A stretch of DNA of 23,710 bases from an uncultured Bacteroidales bacterium (GTDB lineage: Bacteria > Bacteroidota > Bacteroidia > Bacteroidales > Paludibacteraceae). The notes beneath the pieces are model-generated. The model searched no databases. It was not told where the DNA came from and saw only the letters and a program-made list of their open reading frames with translations. Shown piece by piece: positions 17,101-23,664 of the stretch; position 1 is the stretch's first letter; each line of letters opens with the position of its first letter. The translations under genes and the position numbers were made by a program. The DNA lies in NCBI GenBank assembly GCA_934716995.1, contig CAKUYO010000030.1, forward strand, positions 1-23,710. The letters run 5' to 3'.

Positions 17101-18361
17101 CAAAGACGGCGGTGCCTTGGCAATCTCGCCTGCTGTAGAGACGGTAAAAACCCAAGTGCCTTCCACTAATGAGATAAAAACCACTATCCGTGAGGTGAAA
17201 GACGACTATGCGGCAGGTAATGCAACTTATAAATATATATGGAAGAACATTGCGTTGCCGGTAACCAAAGCAAGTATGGATTTTTCTCCGAAGGGTACTT
17301 TGACATTGAACGATTGGAATAACGGTTGGCAAGCGGCTTCCGAGTTTGGTACTCCGTTCAAGGGATACCACATCACAGTACACGAGTCGGTAGAGACAAC
17401 GGTAAAGAATCCGACCTATACATTCACGGGTAACTTGAACGGTAATACGGATGTTACACTTACGATGGCAAATAGAGGTTACCATTTGTTTGGCAACAGT
17501 TGGTCTGCTCCGTTGGATGTATATGAGATTCTGAACCAAATAGAGCATTACAAGAATAGTGAGGTACAGACAGGTATTAAGGTGTATATATCTGATAAAT
17601 GCACTCTTGCCGGGAAAACGTATTTTGATGGTCAATATGAAGATATTACGCGTGATGGACTAAAGAATGCAGTATTTGCTAAAGATTTCAGCACAATAGG
17701 CGCACACGAGTGTTTCTTCTTATGCAGTAATGTGAATAATACGCAAATTGCGCTCAATTACGAGAAAGCGGTTTGGAATGCAGTCCTGGCATCTGCCAAC
17801 ACAACGGCATCTGCTCCTAAACGTGTAGTAGTGGCAAGTGATGAGAATACCGGTGTTAAAGTGGTGCTGACAGCAGACAATGAGCGTTGGGATGCTGTAC
17901 GGTTGTACAAGAATGGTACTACCTCTTTGGCAAAGATTATGAACGAAGGCTCTGCTAATGTAAATATCTATGCCACAACGGAACAGGGAAATTATTCTAC
18001 ATTAGGTACAGAAGACTTGTTGGGAATAGAGTTGACTATTCGTACCAACGGACGCAGTAATTACACTTTGTCGTTTGACAATGTGGAAGGTGAGATATAC
18101 GCTATCCAAGATTTGAAAACCGGTGCTGTTATTGAAATGTCTGCAGGTAATACCTATACATTTACCGCCGATGCGAATACCACATCTACACGCTTCCGTA
18201 TAGTGGATCGCTCGGAGGTGACAACAGGTACAGATAACGTTGTGGCTACTCAAGCGACAGGTATTTATACTGTTATGGGACAATATCTCGGTGAGACGGA
18301 GATATTCGAGACACTCCCCGCCGGTGTATATATCGTTAATGGAAAGAAAGTTGTAAAGTAA
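14183..18361 (+). CDS. Large secreted beta-helix-type surface protein, T9SS cargo
   Basis: The protein has 1392 residues. A signal peptide covers residues 1-20. There are two beta-helix-like modules, each opening with a Y(T)xI...A region and an N/DLNGKT turn: about 28-340 (DLNGKTLTW) and about 545-890 (NLNGKTWTI). A 9-base tandem repeat (14426-14452) encodes DGS three times. Near 893 is TTAGNWNTAANWSNN followed by VTIPSG...ITIESGATLIV, a pattern common in Bacteroidales surface proteins. Residues about 1225-1350 match the whole mature protein encoded at 18746. The last 35 residues (GIYTVMGQY ... GVYIVNGKKVVK) are a T9SS-type sorting tail. No enzymatic residues are recognised; adhesion or matrix roles are guesses. 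Base composition changes along the gene, GC-rich at about 14183-14500 and 16400-17200 and AT-rich elsewhere, suggesting recombination. Confidence 0.85.
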   Translation: MKRFYSFFVATLLLSTTLWANNVAKVGTTDYTDIASAIAAWTTDGGTLQLSDNCDYTATATATIAKASTLDLNGKTLTWNVDGSDGSDGSKISAITISGGSLTIKDDTKAGKLSFLLTNMSGLPTNGIVYADSKGTAESFTIENATLAFDVQAASTYKPNGMNAKVIHIKKGNVSISNSTLLTKNNAAYALYLDCASASVRLEKFDNNTIRYEGCTATKLLASQVEGVHIAKIDADNDVVFNNCTIDMSNVPVQYDKYSNKKWSTYATTIYGLNIAGGTNNKSNVTIVGGEYKAPTNSTSANVRAVTQGTNMTITINSGKFEGKNSVKTATGGIEGGSFIPCPSSQYAKSGYHFTKQSDGYYVLEAGEPLFTINEEGFTDVNELKKYTDGKATVMLFTTNTFTIPAEANIRLSVKDVNTAYTIVNNGTVLVNNEFSGKFTNNGTLNISEACPNGEFTNNGTAAIYSDGTTCKSLTNSGTLNIGGTPHSAGDFTASTLVNTGTLTVSAGTYTAQQYNSLIKDNIATGYRGWALDATKQKYVVNTLTAYYFEVDGVKYTNITDALKVCTEATPVILWKDYSKGCTISDGKDSYINLNGKTWTIPATKNNLVLTHGGLTVSGTGKIVCLSHYSISLTGHATEPNYTRLTIGEGVTLTNDKYVNKYILMLQNAPCGGIVVNFNGKMDAKANNKWCHGFYVNGALSSTTNAPVLNIGEKAEITIEKGIGAYAAGYAKWNFAGKMVADTCGFELRAGEFTMTGGSIEATMTAPADDQFNGNGSTSQACAIAVCQHSTKLPVSVIIDGGSLKAYTPIYQANPQNNPQEAIDKVSVVVNDAQVFSTSKNIVWSANQKVTLNGGIYNLSPAAYVADGKVVVDNTDEATKATYPYAIGEKQTAVTFTTAGNWNTAANWSNNTIATAATPVVIAADVTIPSGVQAQALGITVNSGKVITIESGATLIVGNGGLSGITSAAQLLIKDGGALAISPAVETVKTQVPSTNEIKTTIREVKDDYAAGNATYKYIWKNIALPVTKASMDFSPKGTLTLNDWNNGWQAASEFGTPFKGYHITVHESVETTVKNPTYTFTGNLNGNTDVTLTMANRGYHLFGNSWSAPLDVYEILNQIEHYKNSEVQTGIKVYISDKCTLAGKTYFDGQYEDITRDGLKNAVFAKDFSTIGAHECFFLCSNVNNTQIALNYEKAVWNAVLASANTTASAPKRVVVASDENTGVKVVLTADNERWDAVRLYKNGTTSLAKIMNEGSANVNIYATTEQGNYSTLGTEDLLGIELTIRTNGRSNYTLSFDNVEGEIYAIQDLKTGAVIEMSAGNTYTFTADANTTSTRFRIVDRSEVTTGTDNVVATQATGIYTVMGQYLGETEIFETLPAGVYIVNGKKVVK

Positions 18362-18370
18362 AAATAAACG

Positions 18371-18412
18371 CACCATCTCTTCATCTCCCAAATTGGAAAT
18401 GAAGAGATGGTG
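18371..18412 (+). terminator. Intrinsic terminator after the 1392-residue protein gene
   Basis: A perfect 14-pair stem CACCATCTCTTCAT / ATGAAGAGATGGTG with loop CTCCCAAATTGGAA, ten bases after the stop codon. TATTATCATTTG follows. Its loop shares CTCCCAA with the terminator at 13549. Confidence 0.85.
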
Positions 18413-18432
18413 TATTATCATTTGTATTAGTG

Positions 18433-18582
18433 ATGAATAATTATAATATGAAAAAGAAGTATCTTGCTCCTATTACGGAGCGTATGCAAGTAGAGACATC
18501 TTGTATTTTAAGTGGCTCCGTGATAGTAGTGCCCGGTGAAAGTGAGGGTAGTAATGGTGGTGCGCCGTCTTCGCCGTGGTAA
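18433..18582 (+). CDS. Small peptide of Bacteroidales K-K-x-Y-x-x-P-x-x-E type
   Basis: An ORF of 49 residues, or 44 from the second ATG at 18448. The start reads MKKKYLAPITERMQVE and the end is rich in Gly and Ser, finishing APSSPW. Bacteroidales genomes carry many unannotated short ORFs of this look: a lysine start, Y-x-x-P-x-x-E, a short hydrophobic stretch ending in Ser/Gly, then a polar tail. No function is known to me. There is no clear signal peptide or membrane segment. It lies alone between a terminator and a conserved leader, with no modifying enzyme nearby, so a modified-peptide precursor is only one possibility. The coding call rests on the amino-acid pattern and on starting 20 bases after the terminator. 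Confidence 0.6.
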   Translation: MNNYNMKKKYLAPITERMQVETSCILSGSVIVVPGESEGSNGGAPSSPW

Positions 18583-18632
18583 TAATTGATGATAAATTTA
18601 CTTAACGTCCGTTCTATAATCAAATTGTCTCA

Positions 18633-18745
18633 CTTTGCCGCCGTAGGCAATAAGATTTATGGCAATTTATGGATGTAAAAATCAAAGATTTATTTAGATT
18701 TCTTGCCGCTTGCGGCATAGGACCTACAACAAGAATTTCGTAGTT
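18633..18745 (+). repeat. 90-base dispersed repeat, copy 2, as 5' leader of the next gene
   Basis: Bases 18633-18722 align with 13972-14063: CTTTGCCGCCGTAGGC, AATAAGATTTATGGCAATTT, pyrimidine tract, then mini-hairpin TGCCGC-TT-GCGGCA (18704-18717) and TAGGA. The hairpin ends 28 bases before the ATG at 18746, the same arrangement as before 8093 and 9161. An in-frame TTG start at 18710 lies within the hairpin and is not credible. Confidence 0.7.
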
Positions 18746-19468
18746 ATGAAACACAATAGTATTTTTTTAGCATTGCTCTTGTGCTTGAGCGCAAGCGCAT
18801 ACTCCCAAAATAAAGTAAAGGTTACACTCACTGCAGTCAGCAATGACCGAAGCCATGCTGTATCATTAACACAGGATACAAAGTATAGTGCTACGACATT
18901 GGATCGTGATGAAATGCCTCTGTTGGTACAAGGTTACCCAAACGTAACTCTTTTTGCAGCAATGCCGTATGGCAATATGACAACGGCATGTACAGCAGAT
19001 TTTTGGGGGACTAAATTGTCGTTCTATACCAATCAAAGTACGGATTATACTTTGACTTTTTCTGATCAAACCGGCGATGTATTATGGTTGCGTGATACAA
19101 AAACCAATAAAGAGTTTGCTATGCTGCCAAGTACAACGTATCGTTTTAGCATAGATGCAGACCAAGTTAGTAGTCGTGTAGGAGATGTCGTTGATCAAAA
19201 GATGGTGGAAAATCGTTTTGTCATCGTTGCCCCCTCTGCCCCTCTGCCTACCGAGTACGAGATCTGCTACCGCAACGGCTATTTGCAAATCTCCAATTAC
19301 CCGGCGGATGCCGATGCGGCGATTGTGCTCTCCGACGAGAACGGCGTGGAGGTAAAGACGCTGACAATTACCAACCGTCTCTATCAGGAATTCAACCTCG
19401 CCGACCTTGCCAAAGGGCATTATACTTTCGTGGCAAACGGCAAGACACTGACTATTGGTGTACAATAA
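18746..19468 (+). CDS. Small secreted protein, stand-alone copy of a surface-protein C-terminal domain
   Basis: The protein has 240 residues. A signal peptide ends ASAYS (about residue 20). Residues about 20-160 (NKVKVTLTAVSNDRSHAVSL ... DYTLTFSDQTGDVLWLRDTK ... RFVIVAP) align in order with residues about 1225-1350 of the 1392-residue protein (VKVVLTADNERWDAVRLY ... NYTLSFDNVEGEIYAIQDLK ... RFRIVDR). A beta-rich T9SS-like tail follows, ending TFVANGKTLTIGVQ. The function is unknown. The tail lacks the usual lysine-rich end, so T9SS export is less certain than for its neighbours. Codon use is AT-rich up to about 19210 and GC-rich after it, so the gene looks joined from two sources. It is 10 bases from the next gene, implying one operon. 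Confidence 0.8.
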   Translation: MKHNSIFLALLLCLSASAYSQNKVKVTLTAVSNDRSHAVSLTQDTKYSATTLDRDEMPLLVQGYPNVTLFAAMPYGNMTTACTADFWGTKLSFYTNQSTDYTLTFSDQTGDVLWLRDTKTNKEFAMLPSTTYRFSIDADQVSSRVGDVVDQKMVENRFVIVAPSAPLPTEYEICYRNGYLQISNYPADADAAIVLSDENGVEVKTLTITNRLYQEFNLADLAKGHYTFVANGKTLTIGVQ

Positions 19469-19478
19469 ACCTCGCCTT

Positions 19479-20882
19479 ATGAAACGGCATTTCGTACAAT
19501 GGCGCCTGTTCCTCGTGGTAGCGGGGTGGCTGTGTGTGCCGCAGTGGCTTTACGCGGGCGACATCTACGCCACGTTCTGCCAGCCGACCAACTACCTCAT
19601 CGGGTGCCAAATATACAATGAGTCGGGCAACTACGATGTAGATATGGGGGATGGTTCTACCACTACCCTCCATCTTACTATCGGTGCGCCTTCTTCTGTT
19701 GCTGTCAGCGATAGCATTGTCTTGGGTGGTACCTACCTGTTCGGCTGCCAAACCATAGAGGCGACCGCCTTGGGTGTGAGTACCTACACGGACAGCCTGA
19801 CCAACGCTTTGGGTTGCGACTCGGTGGTAACGCTCAGCCTGCGTGTCTATGAGGCGGCTTGCGATACGCAGCGTGTAACAATCCCCGCTGCTATCTGTGC
19901 GGGCGACTCGGTAGAGTTCTTCGGCAGTTGGTACAAGTCGGCAGGCACGTATTACGACACTATCCCTACCGTTTCGGGTTGCGACAGTATCGGTACCTTG
20001 GTGCTGACCGTCAATCAGCCTACTACGGGTGATACCACCGCCGTTGTCTGTGCAGCCGACCTTCCCTACCTGTGGCACGGCTTGGAGGCAATAGGTGATA
20101 CCACATACACTACCGCCAACGTTGCAGGTTGCGACAGCGTCATTATGCTGCATTTGGTTGTCAATCATCCTACTACGGGCGAGGAGACGGTTACGCTCTG
20201 TGCTGAAGAACTTCCTTACTTGTGGAATGGTCTGGAGGCAGTGGGTGATACCTCGTACACTACCACCAACGTTGCAGGTTGCGACAGCGTGGCAACGCTC
20301 CGTTTGGCAGTCAATGGCAAGTCATATCTCAATACACCTGCTTTCGACCATATAGACAGTGCCATTGTCAATCCGTACAGCAACCATTTGCTGCTGCTCA
20401 ATTTCCAAAAGATAGAACCTGCCCTTGGCTGGACGAATGTGAAAGTGAACGAGCAGGATGTGGAGTGGTACCGCGAGGGGGAGACCGAGGTTCTCGGTAC
20501 AGGTTTCTACTATATGAACGGCGACGGTACGGCAGAAGTGGAAGCGGGCAACTACTACGTACTTCTCCGCGCCATGGCGGATACCGAAAGCGGTTGTATG
20601 GATATAGCCCGTGCGTTCTATCGCGTGCAGGGGACGTCGCAAGCGGTGGCACCTGTGCTGCGTCCTACATCGGTGCGCCCGTCCGAGCAGTTGTGGGTGC
20701 TGAATATCAATGCCGATGAGGAGACGACCATTTGCGTCTATTCGCCTATGGGTACCCTGTTGGCTACTTATACCACCCACGCAGGGCAGTTCGCACTCCG
20801 TGCTGCCGACCAACCGGGCTACTATTTGGTACGGGTCAGCAATGCCGCACAGGATCAGACATTACGTTATGTGGTTAAATAA
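19479..20882 (+). CDS. Repeat-containing secreted adhesin-like protein, T9SS cargo
   Basis: The protein has 467 residues. The ATG at 19479 is preferred over an in-frame TTG at 19455 that overlaps the previous gene. A signal peptide ends LYAG (about 26). From about residue 75 to 280 there are four copies of a 50-55-residue repeat with the core (V/S)GCDSV...LxLxVN and LPYLWxGLEAxGDTxYT, a Bacteroidota cell-surface repeat often found in large adhesins. A unique beta-rich region follows (about 290-395), with paired cysteines rare. Residues about 405-467 (VLNINADEETTICVYSPMGT ... LRYVVK) are a T9SS type A sorting domain. The gene sits between a small secreted protein and a barrel protein, so the three may form one surface assembly. 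Adhesion is inferred from repeats only. Confidence 0.85.
   Translation: MKRHFVQWRLFLVVAGWLCVPQWLYAGDIYATFCQPTNYLIGCQIYNESGNYDVDMGDGSTTTLHLTIGAPSSVAVSDSIVLGGTYLFGCQTIEATALGVSTYTDSLTNALGCDSVVTLSLRVYEAACDTQRVTIPAAICAGDSVEFFGSWYKSAGTYYDTIPTVSGCDSIGTLVLTVNQPTTGDTTAVVCAADLPYLWHGLEAIGDTTYTTANVAGCDSVIMLHLVVNHPTTGEETVTLCAEELPYLWNGLEAVGDTSYTTTNVAGCDSVATLRLAVNGKSYLNTPAFDHIDSAIVNPYSNHLLLLNFQKIEPALGWTNVKVNEQDVEWYREGETEVLGTGFYYMNGDGTAEVEAGNYYVLLRAMADTESGCMDIARAFYRVQGTSQAVAPVLRPTSVRPSEQLWVLNINADEETTICVYSPMGTLLATYTTHAGQFALRAADQPGYYLVRVSNAAQDQTLRYVVK
19845..20309 (+). repeat. In-frame coding repeats of 165, 150 and 150 bases
   Basis: GTCTAT/GTCAAT marks unit starts at 19845, 20010 and 20160, with the next boundary at 20310. 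The last two units are highly similar at DNA level (TAC CAACGTTGCAGGTTGCGAC shared), so copy number could change by recombination without a frameshift. A more diverged unit precedes 19845. Confidence 0.8.
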
Positions 20883-20890
20883 GGAGGAGG
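20881..20890 (+). promoter_or_regulatory. Strong Shine-Dalgarno site
   Basis: AAGGAGGAGG overlaps the TAA stop (20880-20882) of the adhesin-like gene and lies five bases before ATG 20896 and eight before ATG 20899. Such a complete site is rare in Bacteroidota, which generally do not rely on Shine-Dalgarno pairing. It favours coupled translation and makes the second ATG the better-spaced start. Confidence 0.75.
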
Positions 20891-20895
20891 ACTGA

Positions 20896-22335
20896 ATGAT
20901 GAAAACGAATTATACATTTGTATTGCTGACCGCCGTTTTGCTGGTCGCTATGGTCTTGCCCCTTCCCGCACAAGATAATGCCGCTGCGGATAAAGCCGCT
21001 ACGGTGCCTTTCCGCTGGCAGAAAGGGGATACGGTTATGCTGGACAGCCATTATACCCGCTATCTGACGGGAGAACGTATCAGCCAATGGGTCTATAAGG
21101 TGCCTCACCAAATTCTGCAGGTGGGTACACGCCGTGCCCCTGAGGGACTGTTGCTCGGGGGCATTATGTCGTGGGTAATGCCCGAGGGCGTTATCCTCAA
21201 GGGGGCTACCCCGCGTGAGGACGGCTCCGTGCCGGTTCCTGCACAGCCCCAAGATACACCGGTGCAAACGCCTGCTTCCGAACCCGCTCCTGAGGAGAAT
21301 ATCCCCTCCGAGAGTACGGTCGCGGAGCAGCAACCTGAGGATCAGCCTGCCACAGAGGTAGTGCCTGCCCCGGCGCAGACAGAGAATACAGAGGAAATAC
21401 GGCAGGATCAGCCTGCCGGTTCCCCAACTGCCACTCCTGCCAAGGCAACGGTTACGGAAGTTACTGCCGAACCGTCATACACGATAACCCACCAGCCGGC
21501 AAAGAGCAACTACCATCGTTTCAGTATCGGTGTACACGGCGGATATGCCAATTTCCTGCCTACTACCACCGATATGATCAATGCCAAAGGCGGTTTCGAT
21601 GCGATGTTGGATCTGCAGTATGCCTACTATTGGACGAAGTTCGGTCGCAGCGTGGATTTGGGTATTCTTACGGGCTTGAGTTTCGGCTATTCGCAGGGCG
21701 GTGTGCGTGCAGGCAGTGCGTTCGACGAGACGCAGACGGTGGCGGACATCCTCTATACCCTCAAGGCGGATGCGGTGCGTGAGACCGACCTCCAACTGCA
21801 GGTGGAACTGCCCGTTATGTTCGCTCTGGTGTGCGACAACGGTTTGTTCTTCAATGCGGGCGTGCGTTTTATGCTCCCTGTCTATACACCGTTCAACCGC
21901 ACTATCTCCGACCCCGACCTGACGGCTACGTTCCTCAATCTCAGTTCGGACAACAACCAAGTTACCATCCCGAACACCGTCTTTACAGGACGTTTGGAGG
22001 ACAACCAACTTACCCACAAAGGCAAGAGTGCCAACCAATGGTCGCTCAATGTGATGCTCAATGTGGAGTTGGGCTACGAGTGGACGCTGTCGTCCGGCAA
22101 CTCGCTTGGCTTGGGTGCCGTGCTGAACTATTGTCCGCGCAGTCTCTATGAGGACAGAACAAGCGACGGACATATTATGAACGTGGAAGCCCCTACGGCA
22201 GACGGTATGCCTGCCAAGGTAACGCTCACCACTTCCGCCACCGAGGCGTATGCCACCAAGTTGGGTTACATCGACGCGGGTGTGAAACTGGTGTACCATT
22301 TCAATTTTCCCAAGAAATTCAATTTGGAGAAATAA
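20896..22335 (+). CDS. Outer-membrane beta-barrel protein with proline-rich linker
   Basis: The protein has 479 residues from the first ATG, or 478 from the ATG at 20899, which is better spaced from the Shine-Dalgarno site. A signal peptide ends LPAQ (about 26). Residues about 35-105 form a small domain (RWQKGDTVMLDSHYTRYLTG, LQVGTRRAPEGLLLGGIMSW) that I do not recognise. Residues about 106-200 are rich in Pro, Glu, Ala, Thr and Gln, a flexible periplasm-spanning type linker. Residues about 205-479 alternate polar and hydrophobic residues with Gly/aromatic ends (FSIGVHGGYANF, LDLQYAYYW, GVKLVYHF), as in 8-12-strand outer-membrane barrels. Translation appears coupled to the T9SS adhesin-like gene upstream. 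A PorP/SprF-like role anchoring that protein is possible, but no family match is claimed. Confidence 0.8.
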   Translation: MMKTNYTFVLLTAVLLVAMVLPLPAQDNAAADKAATVPFRWQKGDTVMLDSHYTRYLTGERISQWVYKVPHQILQVGTRRAPEGLLLGGIMSWVMPEGVILKGATPREDGSVPVPAQPQDTPVQTPASEPAPEENIPSESTVAEQQPEDQPATEVVPAPAQTENTEEIRQDQPAGSPTATPAKATVTEVTAEPSYTITHQPAKSNYHRFSIGVHGGYANFLPTTTDMINAKGGFDAMLDLQYAYYWTKFGRSVDLGILTGLSFGYSQGGVRAGSAFDETQTVADILYTLKADAVRETDLQLQVELPVMFALVCDNGLFFNAGVRFMLPVYTPFNRTISDPDLTATFLNLSSDNNQVTIPNTVFTGRLEDNQLTHKGKSANQWSLNVMLNVELGYEWTLSSGNSLGLGAVLNYCPRSLYEDRTSDGHIMNVEAPTADGMPAKVTLTTSATEAYATKLGYIDAGVKLVYHFNFPKKFNLEK

Positions 22336-22359
22336 GGTACATATAATATATCCACCAAG

Positions 22360-22397
22360 AAAAGAGGTTGCCGAACAATATGGGCAACCTCTTTTTT
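22360..22397. terminator. Intrinsic terminator between convergent genes
   Basis: A perfect 13-pair stem AAAAGAGGTTGCC / GGCAACCTCTTTT with a ten-base loop, followed on the + strand by TTGTTTCTTGTTT. The A run on the left side gives a U tract on the minus strand too, so it can serve both the barrel gene and the araC-type gene. Confidence 0.9.
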
Positions 22398-22417
22398 GTT
22401 TCTTGTTTATTAAGGGG

Positions 22418-22475
22418 GACTCTTTCTTTTATTTCCTTAATTTCTCTCGCCCGCTTGCGGCGTAGGCAATCTTAC
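22418..22475 (+). other. Orphan copy of the leader module
   Basis: A pyrimidine tract TTCTTTTATTTCCTTAATTT followed by mini-hairpin CCGC-TT-GCGG (22451-22460) and CGTAGGCAATCTTA. The order is the same as the leaders before 8093, 9161 and 18746, but here it points into the 3' end of a minus-strand gene and no + gene follows. Confidence 0.5.
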
Positions 22476-22481
22476 CCCCGG

Positions 22482-23330
22482 TCAACTGTTCCTGTATGCT
22501 TTCGGAGTTACGCCTACGTGCGACTTGAAGAAACGGTTGAAGAACGCCACGTTGTCGAATCCGAGCGAGATGGCTATCTCCTTGATAGGCAAGGTGGTGA
22601 TTTTCAGTTGCGCCTTGGCGTCGGTGAGTATGGCGTCGGTGATAATATCGCCTGCCGTGCGGTCGCTCACGCTCTTTACCGTTGAGCATAGGTGGGGCAG
22701 GGTGATGCGCATAGCCTCTGCATACTGCCGGACGTGGTGCCATTCCTGGTAGTGCTTCAGCACCATCTGGCAATAGTCCTGATAGATCTCCGTCTTGCGG
22801 TCGGTCGGACGCACGATATATTCGTCCTGCGAACGGGCATACGAGGCGTAACTTGATTGCAACAGGTTGAAGATATGTACCATACGCTCCGAGTTGAGCA
22901 TCGACGGGCGCGTATTGCTTGCCTGCATCAGCAGCAATGCCATATTCTTCAACACCTCCCCCTGTTCTTCGGTTACGTGTACTATCGGTGAACGCAACTG
23001 CAATGCTGTCAGCGACATGCGGTTGTTGAATGTGTTCTTGTCGAGGAAAGACGACGAGAACAGGATATAATAGACCAGCGCATCGTCCGAGAACTCGTGT
23101 ATCAGCAGGAAACTGCCGGGCTCCAGCAGCAGCGCATCGCCTTCGCGGAATGAATACTGTGTGATGTTGATCGTAGCCCGTGCCGTGCCGCGCACAATAA
23201 ACGCATACACTCCGCACTTGATTTTGCACGGAAAACGCCCGTATTCGTTCATAATCTTGCCGCTGGCATCCCCTATCAGGTAGTCCACGGGGCAGTCCAG
23301 TAGCGGGATATTCTTTGCTTCTACGCTCAT
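22482..23330 (-). CDS. AraC-family transcriptional regulator
   Basis: The protein has 282 residues from ATG 23330. A TTG start at 23354 is rejected because it falls within the predicted promoter box. The N-terminal half (about 1-165) is a cupin-like ligand or sensing domain (YGRFPCKIKCGVYAFIVRG, FREGDALLLEPGSFLLI). The C-terminal 100 residues carry both helix-turn-helix motifs of the family: HVRQYAEAMRITLPHLCSTV and the second, IKEIAISLGFDNVAFFNRFF, followed by KSHVGVTPKAYR, all well conserved. Many Bacteroidales AraC proteins of this type respond to small molecules and control surface or sugar-use genes. It is convergent with the surface-protein operon and 9 kb from the PUL, so its targets cannot be named. 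No signal peptide or sensor kinase part is present, so it is not a hybrid two-component regulator. Confidence 0.92.
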   Translation of the reverse strand: MSVEAKNIPLLDCPVDYLIGDASGKIMNEYGRFPCKIKCGVYAFIVRGTARATINITQYSFREGDALLLEPGSFLLIHEFSDDALVYYILFSSSFLDKNTFNNRMSLTALQLRSPIVHVTEEQGEVLKNMALLLMQASNTRPSMLNSERMVHIFNLLQSSYASYARSQDEYIVRPTDRKTEIYQDYCQMVLKHYQEWHHVRQYAEAMRITLPHLCSTVKSVSDRTAGDIITDAILTDAKAQLKITTLPIKEIAISLGFDNVAFFNRFFKSHVGVTPKAYRNS

Positions 23331-23351
23331 AGTCTTTTTTGTTTTGCGCTG

Positions 23352-23359
23352 CAAATATA
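23352..23359 (-). promoter_or_regulatory. Promoter box of the araC-type gene
   Basis: On the minus strand this reads TATATTTG, an exact TAnnTTTG match, 21 bases before the ATG at 23330. The expected -33 TTTG is 24 bases upstream (23384-23387), slightly too far, so the upstream element is weak. It implies a 5' leader of about 15 bases and an A-rich start region. Confidence 0.6.
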
Positions 23360-23480
23360 CAAATAAATTTCCGAATATTCCGCCAAATCATAATAAATCA
23401 TCTCTTTTTGTGTCAAAACAGCATGTTTTTCTCTTGATTTTCGTAATAAACGGGCATATTCACTATCTCAAAACAACATC

Positions 23481-23520
23481 TATACACTTTATGCAACATA
23501 TATAGTGCATAGAGTGTATA
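23481..23520. repeat. 15-pair inverted repeat upstream of the araC-type gene
   Basis: TATACACTTTATGCA and TGCATAGAGTGTATA, one mismatch, around a ten-base AT-rich centre. There is no T run after it on the + strand. It is 121 bases upstream of the regulator's promoter box. It could be an operator, or a terminator for a gene entering from the right. Confidence 0.6.
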
Positions 23521-23555
23521 AAAAAGCGGCTTATCCACTGCCTAAGCACCAATTC

Positions 23556-23588
23556 TTTCTACGTCCTTTCTACGTCTTTTCTACGTAA
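23556..23588. repeat. 11-base tandem array, three units
   Basis: TTTCTACGTCC, TTTCTACGTCT, TTTCTACGTAA. This is a fourth unrelated sequence with the same 11-base period as the arrays at 105, 12113 and 13581. Confidence 0.8.
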
Positions 23589-23664
23589 TTGGTATTATGA
23601 GATATAGGAATTGCTTTTTATGTTTATCTCCAAATCATTAGTGTCCCATTAAAATTGAAACATA

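Noticed and set aside
22482..23330. Dedicated regulator of the PUL
   Set aside because: It is 9 kb away, separated by two terminators and an unrelated cluster; nothing in the sequence links it to the PUL.
23331..23354. TTG start extending the araC-type protein by eight residues
   Set aside because: The TTG is part of the predicted TATATTTG promoter box, and an ATG lies 24 bases downstream.
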